A stretch of DNA of 64,000 bases from Erinaceus europaeus (GCF_950295315.1 NC_080170.1:91620054-91684053); one strand, 5' to 3'. Counted from the stretch's first letter, positions 1 to 10,186 are shown. The notes: generated by a model not told the origin, from the letters alone. Numbers and translations: made by a program.

Positions 1-377
1 GGATTTCAGAAGATAATGATCCTTGAACAAAGGCGTATTACCTAGATATTCTTTAAAAATAATAATTTATTGTATCTTTTACAGATCTTTAGACTCTGCC
101 TTCTGAGAATCCTAATACTAATGGGGGAGCAGCACAAATGTGTTTCTGCACTTCACGATGAGGCATTTCCTCAAAATCAAGATTCACCATTTTATTTCCA
201 AGGCATATCAACACTAACTGCATTTTAGAAAGTTTTCCAGGATTCTTCTTATGATTAACTACTCAGTTATTGACTTCCCCTGCTCAACAGAATTTATCTG
301 TTATCTAATGGTAAATGTTCCTAAACCCAAAAGCTCAATTTTCTTTTCTTTTTTCTCTTCTTTTCTTTTTTCTATAA
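1..377. other. Unique AT-rich sequence
   Basis: No gene, RNA or repeat family recognised. The last 40 bases are a pyrimidine-rich run that leads into the SINE at 378 and is probably its reversed tail. Confidence 0.5.
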
Positions 378-565
378 TTGCCACCAGAATTACGGATGGG
401 GCTCAGTGCTGGTACTATTAAGCCACCGTTCCTGGAAGATATTTTTTTCCCTTTTTTTTTTTTACTTCCCTTTTTATTTTATTTGATGGGACAGAGGGAA
501 ATTGAGGAGGAGGACATAGAGAGGGAGAGAGAAAGAGAGGCACTTGCAGACCTGTTCAATTTTCT
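378..565 (-). mobile_element. SINE A fragment, 5'-truncated
   Basis: Read on the minus strand the block ends with the SINE A 3' segment (caccgagccc-like, then ctggtggc), preceded by the pyrimidine-rich body and the conserved gcaggt ctgc zone. The tRNA-like head is missing, so the copy is truncated near 565. The same 3' segment occurs at 12030-12090 and 20180-20240 on the plus strand. The apparent small ORFs here are by-products of its purine/pyrimidine bias. Confidence 0.7.
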
Positions 566-1285
566 TGTTCTTTTATATTGTGCCACTTCTTTATACCCTA
601 AATCTCATTAGACAGAACTGGAGTGACAAGAAATGTGTAAGAAATCTAATGAATCATTAAAGCAAACTACCTTATTTTTATACCAAGGATTCTCAAAGCA
701 TTAACTCTTCCAAGGGGTATTAAATCTTCCAAGTAGCAAGGACTGAAAGTTCACACCCCGGGAGAAACAGATTAAAACACCTGGAACCTCACATCACAAA
801 CTACAAAGTTTGAGGAAACTGATAGTCAGCTATGTGCAAATGGATACATGAAAGGAGTGGGGGACAGCACCTTAGGACAGAGGTGGCTTAAATCTAGAGC
901 AATAACAGCAGCTGGGAACAAGCAAATGGAGCCGTATTGAAGTGCAGGACCGGCCCCTAGTGGGCAGCATAAGAAATGCTGAAACCCACATAATAGAGCA
1001 GCTAGAGGCCCTCCAGAGTGTAGTTTGATAAAGTCAAATATAATTGGGCTGAACCATGAGAAACAGCATCCCCACCACCCATCTTAGAATAGGAGCTGTA
1101 GCCACAGCTGGACTTAAGAAGCTGACAGAGATATACTGAAATATCTATCACCTACTGTGGATTTACCTGAACCACACCTGAGTAACAGGGAAGACACTCC
1201 CCACCCCTGCCACACCACAACACATAAACAATAAGCCCCAACATTACCTGCTAGTTGAACAGCAAAAAACACACCCAATCAAAAC
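566..1285. other. Unique sequence, possibly old L1 5' UTR
   Basis: About 720 bases without a reading frame of note. The part from about 770 leads directly into the L1 ORF1 remnant at 1286 and could be that element's 5' UTR. I see no second copy in the window to prove it. Confidence 0.35.
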
Positions 1286-2020
1286 ATGGACAAGAATGCA
1301 AAGGTCCAATATCACAAGGCCTTGGAAGAAACGTCTGAGTTTGAATTCAGAAAGCACATTGTGAAGGCAATTCAGGACGCCAGTCATAGCATGCAAATGC
1401 AAATTAAGGAGTCCAGAGATCTCTTCACCAAAGAGGTAAAAAATTCACAAAGAGAACTCTTAAAGAAATACTTGAATTAAAGGAACCCCTGGACAGCACT
1501 AGGACTTATATAAAAGGCTTTGTATCCAGAAGAAATCAGGTTGAGGATAGAATAGCAGAGCTAAAAGATAGAGTCACTGCACTTTCAAAAGACAAAACTG
1601 CTGAGTAATAAAGGCCTCTGAAGAATTAAGCAATTCTCTGCAAAATAGCAGACATCATTAAATGAAAAAAATGTGAAAGTCATTTAAGTGCCTGAGGATG
1701 AAGAGGAAGAGAAAGGAGCAGATTGTATATTCAAAGAAACCACTGAAGTAAACTCTCAACACCTGGGCAAGGTCAAAATATAGATATAGAGGAAGCTGAA
1801 CAGAAACCAAACCTACTGGAGCCGTAAAAGCCAATGCTACTACGACACATAATAATAACACTTTCCAACAGTAAGGACAAAGATGAAATATTATAGGTTT
1901 CATGGAAAAGGAAGAAGGTGATATACAGAGGCAGAATCACCAGACTTTTACTAGATTTCTCAACACAAATATAAGAAGCAAGAAGGGAATGGAACAACAT
2001 TTTTAGAATATTAAGAGATA
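1286..2020 (+). pseudogene. Old L1 ORF1 (RNA-binding chaperone), 5' part, broken
   Basis: L1 ORF1 protein is a trimeric coiled-coil RNA-binding protein needed for L1 retrotransposition. An open stretch of 64 codons starts at an ATG at 1286 and reads like an ORF1 N-terminal region. After frameshifts it continues through a coiled-coil portion (SRRNQVEDRIAELKDRV), an RRM-like portion (VPEDEEEEKGAD) and the start of the C-terminal domain (DFSTQ, then ARREWNNIFRILRD with one frame break). Translation stops matching at about 2020, exactly where the next L1 begins; the missing C-terminal residues reappear at 8471. Many stops: non-functional. It belongs to a different, older L1 lineage than the ORF1 at 2724. 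Confidence 0.75.
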
Positions 2021-2723
2021 TAGAGAAATACCAAAGGAGAACACCTGGGACTGCAACAAGACAGGACTAGAACGACTTCAGGAACCCACCAAATCACCGG
2101 TGAGCACAGCACATGTGGTTTATGGACATAGAAGAGAGTAGGGAGAGATTAAGTGGTTGATAACAGTCCAGCAGTTTACTAGTTGAGACACCACCTCCAG
2201 TCTGTTTCAACAACAAAAAGATGGCTGAAGGGAGGAGAGGACTCCCCTAAGACTCACCAAATGCAACTGTGAGTCTCTATTGCTATTGCCCTCAGAATCT
2301 GGAGCAGCATTGGGGAGGCACTGTGCTGACACCAGTGGACAGAGAACTAACAAGGAAACTCAGGAGAATATCTATACCTCAGTGGCCTAGCATTAGGGCT
2401 GTGAGAGTGTCTTTGCATAACCACTGGATTATCTCTGCCCCACCCTGCTTTATCTCTTGGTCAGGAGTCCGTGATTAAGCTAAGAAGCCTACTTATAGTT
2501 TAAAAGCCCTCAGGCTCCCACAGCCTACAGGGAAGAAAAAGAACAAAAGAGGCTTTTAAGCTACTAAACTCCAACTAAGGGATTAAAATAATATTGAAAC
2601 AACTGTCAATTTCCACAACTGTGAACCCTTTAATTATCTTACTTAGACACAAATCAATCCAGGCAAGAGTGATAAGTAATTTGAAAAGTACTGAGAGAGG
2701 AAACTTATAACATACTATATAAA
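2021..2723 (+). promoter_or_regulatory. L1 5' UTR (internal promoter region), decayed
   Basis: In L1 the 5' UTR carries the internal RNA polymerase II promoter. This stretch lies between the insertion point and the ORF1 start codon. It matches the antisense block at 13798-14480: both share a ccac(c/a)ggtgag-type segment followed by cacatg/gtggctcatggaca, and further on gagacac...ccacttccag followed by caacaaaaagat and tccattgctattg. This in-window homology is the main reason for the call. Promoter activity is not expected now. Confidence 0.65.
2385..2455 (-). mobile_element. Possible SINE C fragment inside the L1 5' UTR
   Basis: The run agtgtctttgcataacca, followed by a gattatctctgcccca-like end, matches the reversed head of SINE C (compare 22110-22138 and 57270-57300). 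The rest of the element is missing or too diverged. It may be chance similarity within the L1 5' UTR. Confidence 0.35.
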
Positions 2724-3785
2724 ATGGTTAAACCAACAAGAAGAAATATTGGAGAAATGAACTAGGAAAAAAGTCCAGCTAAACGCCCACCAAAGATTGA
2801 AGCACAAGATAATGATGCAACATCCTAACACTAGTTAAGGAAATAATCACAGGAGTAAGGAAAGAGTTTGAAAGAATTGTCATCAGAAATTCAGAAACAA
2901 CAAATGAGACTCTGGAAGAAAACACTATCTCAAGGTTATTAGAAAGCTGAAATAGCTAAGCTAAGAACACAACTAGTTAAACAAGCTAAAACAGTATCTG
3001 AACAGGGTAACAAATCAGATGAACTCCAGAAAACAGTAGAGGGTAGAGAGAATAGAATCAATGAAGCTGAAGACATATTTAGCAAGATCAAGGATGAATT
3101 AGAGACAACTAAAAAAGAAGTAAGAGATCTCAAAAAGAGATTAAGAGATACTGAAAACAACAACAGAGACCTGTGGAATGACTTCAAAAGAAATAATATA
3201 CATATTATAGGCTTAACAGAAGAAAAAAGAGAGGAAGGGAAAGAAAGCATTCTTCAGGACATAATAGCTGAGAACTTCTCTAGTCTAGACAACATCAAAG
3301 ACATAAAGGTTCAAGAAGCCCTGAGGGTCCCAAACAGAATTAACCCAGACATAAAGACACAAAGACACATCCTATTTAGAATGGAAAGGAATAAGGATAA
3401 AGAAAAGATCCTGAAGGCTGCAAGAGAAAAAGAAAGAGTCACCTAGAGAGGAAAACACATAAGATTAGCAGCAGACTTCTCCACACAAACACTGCAGGTC
3501 AAAAGAGAATGGAAAGACATCTATTGAGAGCTCAATGAGAAAGGCTTTCAACCAAGAATATTGCATCCTGCAAGACTGTTATTCAGACTAGATGAAGGCA
3601 TAAAAACCTTCTCAGACAAGCAACAGTTGAAAGGATCAACTATCACCAAGTCTGCCCTCAGAGAAGTACTGAAATGTCTTCTACAGTCAGACCACCACAA
3701 ATATGCCATATATCAGAACACTCTAAAAATCTACAAGAATGGTGTTAAAATGTCTTCAATCTTTAATATCAATAAATGTCAATGA
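2724..3785 (+). pseudogene. L1 ORF1 pseudogene of the inner L1
   Basis: Starts at an ATG (MVKPTRRN) about 700 bases after the element's 5' end, a normal spacing for L1. After early stops, a coiled-coil region follows (2940-3160), then an RRM-like region (IHIIGLTEEKREEGKESILQ, 3195-3255), the C-terminal domain (ILKAAREKERVT, about 3405-3445; IRLAADFSTQTLQVKREW, about 3460-3510) and the conserved tail with FRLDEGIKTFSDKQQL. The last part is open from 3561 to the stop at 3785. Several stops and frameshifts make it inactive. Its sequence differs clearly from the ORF1 remnant at 1286, so two L1 lineages are represented. Confidence 0.8.
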
Positions 3786-5475
3786 CCTGAATTCACCTAT
3801 TAAAATGCACAGTGTAGGAAAATGGATCAGAAAACACAAACCAACAATATGCTGTCTATAGAAAACCTCCCTAACTCAACAAGACAAACACAGACTCAAA
3901 GTGAAAGGATGGAAAACTATCATATAAGCCAGTAGCCCACACAAAAAAGGCAGTAACAGCTATTCCCATATCTGACATGATAGACTTTAACATAAATAAA
4001 ATTTTTAAAGATAGGGATGGACACTACTTAATGCTCAGCGGATTAGTCTATCAAGAGGACTTAACAATTATTAACATCTATTCACCCAATGAGAAGCCAT
4101 CAAAATACATCAAACATCTACTGAAAGAGCTACAGCAATATGTTAACAGCAACACAGTCAAGTAGGGGACTTCAACACCCCATTCTCTCGACCTGACAGA
4201 TCATCCAGGCAGAAAATCAATAAAGACACTAGGGAGCTAAATAAGGAGATAGATAAACTAGAACTACTGGAAATTTTCAGAGTCATTCATCCCAAGAAAC
4301 TGGAATACACTTTCTACTCACATCCACATGGGTCATTCTTAAGGATAGTTCATATGCTAGGCCACAAACATAATATCAGCAAATTCAAGAGCATTGAAAT
4401 TATCCCAAGAATCTTCTCAGACCACAGTGGAATTAAGCTAACACTTCACAATCAACAAAAGATTAGTACTAGTCCCAAAATGTGGAAGCTCAACAGTACA
4501 CTACTTAACTACTGCTGGGTCAAAGAGGAAATAAAGGAAGAAATCAAAATGTTTCGAGAGTTCAATGAAAATGAAGACACCAGCTATCAAAATATTTGGG
4601 ACACAACTAAGGCAGTACTGAGAGGGAAGTCCATTGCCATACAAGCACACATTAGTAAACAAGAAAAAGCACAAATAAACAGCATGATTGCACATCTTAA
4701 AGACACAGAAGAAGAACAAAGGAACCCTAAAGCAACCAGAAGGACAGAAATAACTAAAGTTAGGGTAGAAATCAATAACATTGAAAATAAGAAAACCATA
4801 CAAAAGATCAACAAAAGTAAATGTTGTTTCTTCAAAAGAGTGAACAAGATAAAAAAAAAAAACTTTTAGTCAGACACACGAAACAAAAAAGGGAGAAGAC
4901 CCAAATAAATTGGATCATAAATGAAAGAGGAGATATCACACAGACAATGCAGAAATTCAGTATATCATGTGAGACTTCTATGAACTACTATATGCCATCA
5001 AGCTAGAGAATCTGGAAGAAATGGACGATTTCCTACATACCTACCAACTTCCAAAAGTAAGTAAAGAGAAACTAGATAACATGAACAGGTCCATCACAGC
5101 TAATGAAATTGAAACAGTTATCAAAAACCTTCTCAAGAATAAAAGTCCTGCACCATATGGTCTTACAAATAAATCCTACAAACCCTTCAAAGAGGAACTA
5201 ATATCTCTACTTTTAAAAGTCTTCAAAAGGATTGAAGACACTGGAATACTCCCTTCCAGCTTCTGTGAAGTCAACATCACTTTGATACCAAAAGCAGACA
5301 GGGACATAACCAAAAAAAAAAACTACAGACCAATATCTCTGATGAACATAGATGCTAAAATACTGGACAAAATTCTAGCCAACCAGATACAGCAGTATAC
5401 TAAAAAGATTGCTCATTATGGCCAAGTGGAATTTATCCCAGGGATGCAAGGTTGGCTTAATATACGTAAATAAAT
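3746..5475 (+). pseudogene. L1 ORF2 pseudogene: endonuclease and start of reverse transcriptase
   Basis: ORF2 of L1 is an endonuclease plus reverse transcriptase that nicks the target and copies L1 RNA in place. The start overlaps the ORF1 end region. Recognisable endonuclease pieces: IRKHKPTICCL (about 3820-3855), GHYLMLSGL (about 4018-4045), IINIYSPNEKPSKYI (4070-4110), the GDFNTP motif near 4165-4185 and the catalytic SDH motif (residues 22-24 of the open stretch that starts at 4354). The linker and RT fingers follow in several frames, ending with [13 protein letters not shown] at about 5470. Then the frame jumps to a position far downstream in ORF2, so the RT catalytic core (motif A onward, including the YADD box) is absent. 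Multiple frameshifts and stops. Confidence 0.8.
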
Positions 5476-5812
5476 CAATGTAGAATTGCCAAAACAATCT
5501 TGAGAAGAAAGAACAGAACTAGAGGCATCACACTCCCAGATCTCAAATTGTATTATAGGGCCATTGTCATCAAAACTGCTTGGTACTGGAACATGAATAG
5601 GCACACTGACCCGTGGAATAGAATTGAGAGCCCAGAAGTAAGCCCCCACACCTATGGACATCTAATCTTTGACAAAGGTGCCAGACTATTAAATGGGGAA
5701 AGCAGAAGAAGAAGCATTTCTCTTCAACAAATGGTGTTGGAAAAAATGGGTTGAAACATGCAGAAGAATGAAACTGATCCACTATATTTCACCAAATACA
5801 AAAGTAAATTCC
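5476..5812 (+). pseudogene. L1 ORF2 pseudogene, region after the RT core, upstream of nested insertion
   Basis: Directly after the deletion junction the translation reads [49 protein letters not shown] and, in another frame, [20 protein letters not shown]. These are the conserved ORF2 segments between the RT and the cysteine-rich C-terminus. The segment ends at NTKVNS (about 5812), where the younger L1 starts. The same residues are repeated at 7272-7284 as the target-site duplication, after which ORF2 resumes with KWIKDL. Confidence 0.85.
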
Positions 5813-7271
5813 TACTATGCAGCTATCAAGAACAATGAACCCACCTTCTCTGACCCATCTTGGAAAGAGCTAGAAGGAATTATGTTATGTGAGCTAAGTC
5901 AGAAAGATAAAGATGAGTATGGGATGATCCCACTCATCAACAGAAGTTGAGTAAGAAGATCTGAAAGGGAAACTAAAAGCAGGACCTGACTAAATTGTAA
6001 GTAGGGCACCAAAGTAAAAGCCCTGTGGTGAGGGGTAGTCATGCAGCTTTCTGGGCCAGTGGGGGGTGGGAGTGGGTGGGAGGGATGGGTCACAGTCTTT
6101 TGGTGGTGGGAATGGGTACACTCCTAGTAAAGTGTAGTCATATAAATCACTAGTTAATTAATATAAGAGGGGGGAAATTAATTGTATGTCTCGAAGTTTT
6201 TAAAACACAGACTGAGTCTTTTTAATATATAGGCTGTGTATTTGATATGCAGACTCTCTCAAAAGCCTAGACCAAGTAGATCAGAAGCAACCAATAGCAC
6301 AGCTATATACAAGATACTGGGTACTATACAGCAAACCCTAACAAAAGGACTTTTCAATGTTAACCCAATTACCAAATAATGTGATGATAACATTAACTAT
6401 CCACTGTCTCTTTGAACCTTAAGACAGCAGGAACCTCACATCTCCACTATAGAGCCTCTACTCCCCCCATTCCTGGAACCTTTGGATAGGGCCTACTTTC
6501 CCGTATGCCTCTCCCAATCCATATCAAATAATATTGCATCTGCCGATCGCAACCTAATCAACACAACGATTGCTACCTCAGCATGCTTCACTTCAGACTT
6601 TGTCCAGAGACTTCACATGTGGAATGACAACCCTTCAGCTTCATTACTCGGGTGAGACCTTTCCTTTCATAGTATTCTCTAATGCCATCCCAGGTGGTTC
6701 ACTTTCTAACAAAGTCCCAAAACCTAGATATACACCAGTTTCGGTGAGAGAGAGCATATGTTCACAAATATCCATAAACTACTGCAAAATATATACCTGA
6801 AAGCAGAAGTACACTAGAGTTTGCAGTGAGTACCCTCCTAACACTTCCTCTCCACTAGTCAAGCTTTGGGTCCATAATTGCTCAACAATTTGTATGTTAA
6901 TTCTCTTTTCAGCCACCAGGTTCCAGATGACATCAGGATGCCGGCCAGGCTTCCCTGGACTGAAGACCCCACCAATGTGTCCTGGAGCTCCACTTCCCCA
7001 GAGATCCACCCTACTAGGGAAAGAGAGAGGCAGACTGGGAGTATGGACCGACCAGTCAACGTCCATGTTCAGTGGGCAAGCAATTACAGAAGCCAGACCT
7101 TCCACCTTCTGCAACCCACAATGACCCTGGGTCCGTGCTCCCAGAGGGATAGAGAATGGGAAAGCTATCAGGGGAGGGGATGGGATATGGAGATTGGGTG
7201 GTGGGAATTGTGTGGAGTTGTACCCCTCCTACCCTATGGTTTTGTTAATTTATCCTTTCTTAAATAAAAAA
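5813..7271 (+). mobile_element. Younger 5'-truncated L1, nested in ORF2 of the older L1
   Basis: Holds the last 46 codons of an ORF2 (YYAAIKNNEP to the stop at 5950) followed by a 1.3-kb 3' UTR and a poly(A) tail (7265-7271). It is flanked by the 13-bp perfect duplication aaaagtaaattcc at 5800-5812 and 7272-7284. The 3' UTR is of the long, G-rich type also seen at 28230, 55297 and elsewhere, different from the short 3' UTR of its host element (8230-8470). 5' truncation to 1.46 kb is typical of L1 integration. The long open frames inside the 3' UTR are discussed under rejected items. Confidence 0.9.
6061..6089 (+). other. G-quadruplex motif in L1 3' UTR
   Basis: Six runs of three or more G separated by one to three bases lie shortly after the ORF2 stop. 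The same position in the copies at 28293-28325 (plus) and 62889-62917 (as C-runs) is also G-rich on the L1 sense strand. G-rich 3' UTR tracts are known in L1 of other mammals. Folding is inferred from the pattern only. Confidence 0.6.
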
Positions 7272-7284
7272 AAAAGTAAATTCC

Positions 7285-8229
7285 AAGTGGATCAAGGACT
7301 TGAATGTTAGACCAGAAAGAATCAGATACTTAGAGAAAAATATTGTCAGAACTCTTTTCCACATAATTTTAAAGACATCTTCAATGAAATGAATCCAACT
7401 ACAAAGATGACTAAGGCAAGCATAAACCTATGGGACTATATCAAATTAAAAAGCTCCTGCACAGCAAAAGAAACCACTACCTAAACCAAGAGACCCCTCA
7501 CAGAATGGGAGAAAATCTTTACATGCCATACAGCAGACAAGAGGCTAATAACCAAAATATATAAAGAGCTTACCAAACTCAACTATAAGAAAACAAATGA
7601 ACCCATAAAGAAATGGGGAGAGGACATGGACAGAATATTCACTACAGAAGAGATCCAAAAGGCCGAGAAACACATGAAAAAATGCTCCAAAGTCTTTGAT
7701 TGTCAGAGAAATGCAAATAAAGACAGCACTGAGATACCACTTCACTCTTGTAAGAATGTCAAAAATCAGAAAAGGTAACAGCAACAAATGCTGGAGAGAT
7801 TGTGGGGTCAAAGGAGCCCTCTTGCACTGCTGGTGGGAATGTCAATTAGTCCAGCCTCTGTGGAGAACAGACTGGAGAACTCTCAGAAGGCTAGAAATGG
7901 ACCTACGCTATGATCCTGCAATTCCTCTCCTGGGGATAGACCCTAAGGAACCCAGTACACCCATCCAAAAAGATCTGTGTACACATATGTTCTTAGCAGC
8001 ACAATTTGTAATAGCCAAAACCTGGAAGCAACCCAGGTGTCCAACAGCAGATGAATGGCTGAGCAAGTTGTGGTCTATATACACAGTGGAATACTACTCA
8101 GCTATTAACAATGGTGACTTCACCGTTTTCAGCCGATCTTGTATGGACCTTGAAAAATTCATGTTAAGTGAAATAAGTCAGAAACAGAAGGATGAATATG
8201 GCATGATCTCACTCTCAGGCAGAAGTTGA
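7285..8229 (+). pseudogene. L1 ORF2 pseudogene, C-terminal region with zinc-knuckle-like part
   Basis: Continues the host ORF2 after the nested L1: [19 protein letters not shown], then after frameshifts an open stretch from 7696 to 8229. That stretch contains the conserved region [20 protein letters not shown], the cysteine-rich segment CWRDCG...LLHCWWEC, VQPLWRTDWRTLRRLEMDL, DPAIPLLGIDPKEP and the terminal WSIYTVEYYSAIN...DEYGMISLSGRS. The Cys-rich motif is intact to the eye, but upstream stops make the protein impossible. This is the best-preserved coding remnant in the window. Confidence 0.88.
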
Positions 8230-8470
8230 AAACCAAGATCAGAAGAGCAAACACAAGTAGAACCTGAACTGCAATTGGCATGTTGCACCAAAGTAAAAAG
8301 ACTCTGGGGTGAGTGGGGAGAGAATACAGGTCCAAAAGGGATGACAGAGAACCTAGTGGGAGTTGTATTGTTATATGGAAAACTAGGAAATGGTATACAT
8401 GTACAAACTATTGTATTTACTGTTGAATGTAAAATATTAATTCCCCAATAAAGAAATTTTTAAAAAGTAG
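8230..8470 (+). mobile_element. Short-type L1 3' UTR
   Basis: About 240 bases from the ORF2 stop to an A-rich tail. It contains tgcaccaaagtaaaaagact, a G-rich stretch, tactgttgaatgtaaa and an AATAAA polyadenylation signal in ccaataaagaaa. The same short 3' UTR is seen at 44131-44387 (plus) and as antisense pieces at 12905-13090 and 42356-42480. It marks an L1 lineage different from the long 3' UTR type. Confidence 0.8.
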
Positions 8471-8630
8471 TAAGAGATACGAATTACAAACAACATGTAT
8501 TCTATCCTATCCAATTATCCTTCAAGAGAAATCAAAATGTTCCCAAACAGAAATTGAAGGAATTCACCACCACTAACCCAGTCTTGCAAGGGTTACTGAA
8601 AGGAGTCCTACAGGAAAAGAAATAAAGTAA
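8471..8630 (+). pseudogene. Old L1 ORF1, C-terminal end, resuming after nested L1
   Basis: Reads as RDTNYKQHVFYPIQLSFKRN, then QKLKEFTTTNPVLQGLLKGV and a stop at about 8627, which is the conserved end of ORF1. It picks up exactly where the ORF1 at 1286-2020 broke off after ILRD. Together they show that the 2021-8470 element inserted into this ORF1. Confidence 0.75.
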
Positions 8631-9184
8631 TTTTATTGTTATTAATTTATTTATAAAATAAAAATGTTAAGAAGACCATAGTATAAGAGAGGTACAATTC
8701 CTACCACTAGAGTTCCATATTATATCCCCTCCCTCAAAGGTTTTCCTATTCCTTATCCCTCTGGGAACATGAACCCAGAGTCATTATAGGGTGCAGAAGG
8801 TGGAATGTCTGCCTTCTGTAATTGCTTCTCCACTGAACATGGACATTGGCAGGTTGATCCATACTCTCAGCCTGTCCCTATCTCTCCCTAGTGGGGCAGG
8901 GCTCCGGAGAGGTGGGAGTCCAGGGTCATTGGTGGAGCCATTTGTCCAGTTGGCATCATGGTAGCATCTTCAACTTGGTGGCTGAAAAAGCATCAAGATA
9001 TAAAGCAGAACGAAATCTTAAATAATGAGGAACCTAAAGGCAAGAAAACAGCAGATGAGTTTTGGGACCTCCATTGTGGAAAAAGCTAGTAGGTCTATTT
9101 TGGGTATGGAATATGGGGCCTATGACTTTATTAATTTTTTCCTGAGCCTGATAGCTAACATGCAAGTGGACAAAAGTAGAAGTG
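8631..9184 (-). mobile_element. L1 3' UTR, long type, antisense
   Basis: The reverse complement matches the 3' UTR copy at 52085-52680: the segments around gacctactag, ggttcctgattatttaa, accaccaagtt, ccaatga/gtgtcctgga and agggagagatagg occur in the same order, ending in an A-rich tail that appears here as T-rich sequence near 8631-8660. Diverged from the youngest copies, so an older subfamily. Confidence 0.7.
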
Positions 9185-9515
9185 TTGGGTGAACTAAATC
9201 ATGAAGACAAGTATAAATCCAGAGCATTGGATGACTCCACATATAGGTGAAACTTGGGAGACAGAAAGGGAGAACACAGGATGATACTTGGAGTTGGGGG
9301 GGGCAGATGGTGGACTGCACCAAATCAAGGGAGTCTGAGGAGGGGCAAAATCAGGGAGTCTGGAGGAAGAGAGGGTTTGGGGCCCTTGATGAGGGAGACA
9401 AAGGTAAGTAGAAGACACCTGTTAGGCAAAACTGGGAAACCACACACATGTATAGACAAATGTGCTGTAATTCATAAACCATTCCCCACAATAAAATATT
9501 AAAAGAAAGCTATGC
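9185..9515 (+). mobile_element. Old L1 fragment: ORF2 end and short 3' UTR
   Basis: Begins with the degraded ORF2 end and continues with tgcaccaaat, G-rich stretches, aaaactgggaaacc and a ccccacaataaaa polyadenylation signal, all collinear with the short 3' UTR at 8230-8470 but more diverged. It may be the 3' end of the outermost L1. Confidence 0.55.
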
Positions 9516-9745
9516 TTGGAAGCTGAAGTTCTAGAGTCCTACACACTGGTTTAGCTACCGGCACCAGCATCTGTAAGTTGTAGGAACTTGAGCAAGCTAC
9601 TTACCCTCCCTGAACCTCAGCTTTCACTTCTGTTAAAATGGGAATAAAAAAATAATACTCTCTTCTTGGAAATGTGAAAAGAATCAAATGATATAAAAAC
9701 ACTCAGCATAGTATATGAGGCAATGAATACTTGATCAATGGTGGT
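9516..9745 (+). mobile_element. MIR element
   Basis: Contains the MIR core in order: gagcaagctacttaccctcc, ctgaacctcagctttc, gttaaaatgggaataa, then cactcagcatagtatatgag near the end. MIR is an ancient tRNA-derived SINE shared by mammals. Fairly complete. Confidence 0.8.
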
Positions 9746-10186
9746 ATTAAAGAGAAAACTACTAAAACCAAGAACTCTGACTTTGAATCTAGAGCTCATT
9801 TCTTTTTGTCATTGGAATAGCTTAGTGTTTAGAGCTCTGCCTCAAAATTTAGGCCATTTTTCTTTAGAAGGAAATGCTTCCCTTTCTCTGTATTTGAATA
9901 TAGATGCAAACTTCTATAAAGAAGTGAATTAATCAATACTGTTTCTTTCAGAATAGTTCCCCCAAAATACCCAGGCAGAAGCAAAATGAAGTATGTGGTG
10001 GTCACTTTGCTTGAAAAAGTAAAATTTGCCCAGCAATTACTAGCTGCTTTGTAGAAATGTCACATTGGTGTATATTACACATTTTGCTTGCATATTTTAT
10101 TCCTTCCTATATAAAATCCAGTACCTCTACCTCCAAGAGCATCTACTTCATAATATATTGTACACTCTGAAAAGGCAATTGGAATC
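9746..10186. other. Unique sequence
   Basis: No repeat or gene recognised. The 60-64 codon open frames here are within chance expectation for AT-rich DNA. Confidence 0.5.

Larger units (their letters stand above)
2021..8470 (+). mobile_element. Nearly end-to-end decayed L1 element inserted in an older L1
   Basis: Contains in order an L1 5' UTR (2021-2723), ORF1 (2724-3785), ORF2 endonuclease and part of the reverse transcriptase (3746-5475), the ORF2 C-terminal region (5476-5812 and 7285-8229) and a short 3' UTR ending ccaataaagaaa with an A-rich tail near 8470. It interrupts an older ORF1 between 2020 and 8471; taagagata occurs on both sides (2012-2020 and 8471-8479) as the probable target-site duplication. 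ORF2 has lost the reverse-transcriptase core at about 5475-5480, and a younger L1 (5813-7271) is inserted in it. All frames are broken, so it cannot move on its own. Confidence 0.8.

Noticed and set aside
6779..7114. 111-codon antisense frame in the L1 3' UTR, also open in copies at 23425, 26979, 29109 and 55485
   Set aside because: Copies share it by descent from one L1 sequence. Both strands are open because the segment is short of TA-containing codons. No motif and no sign of constraint.
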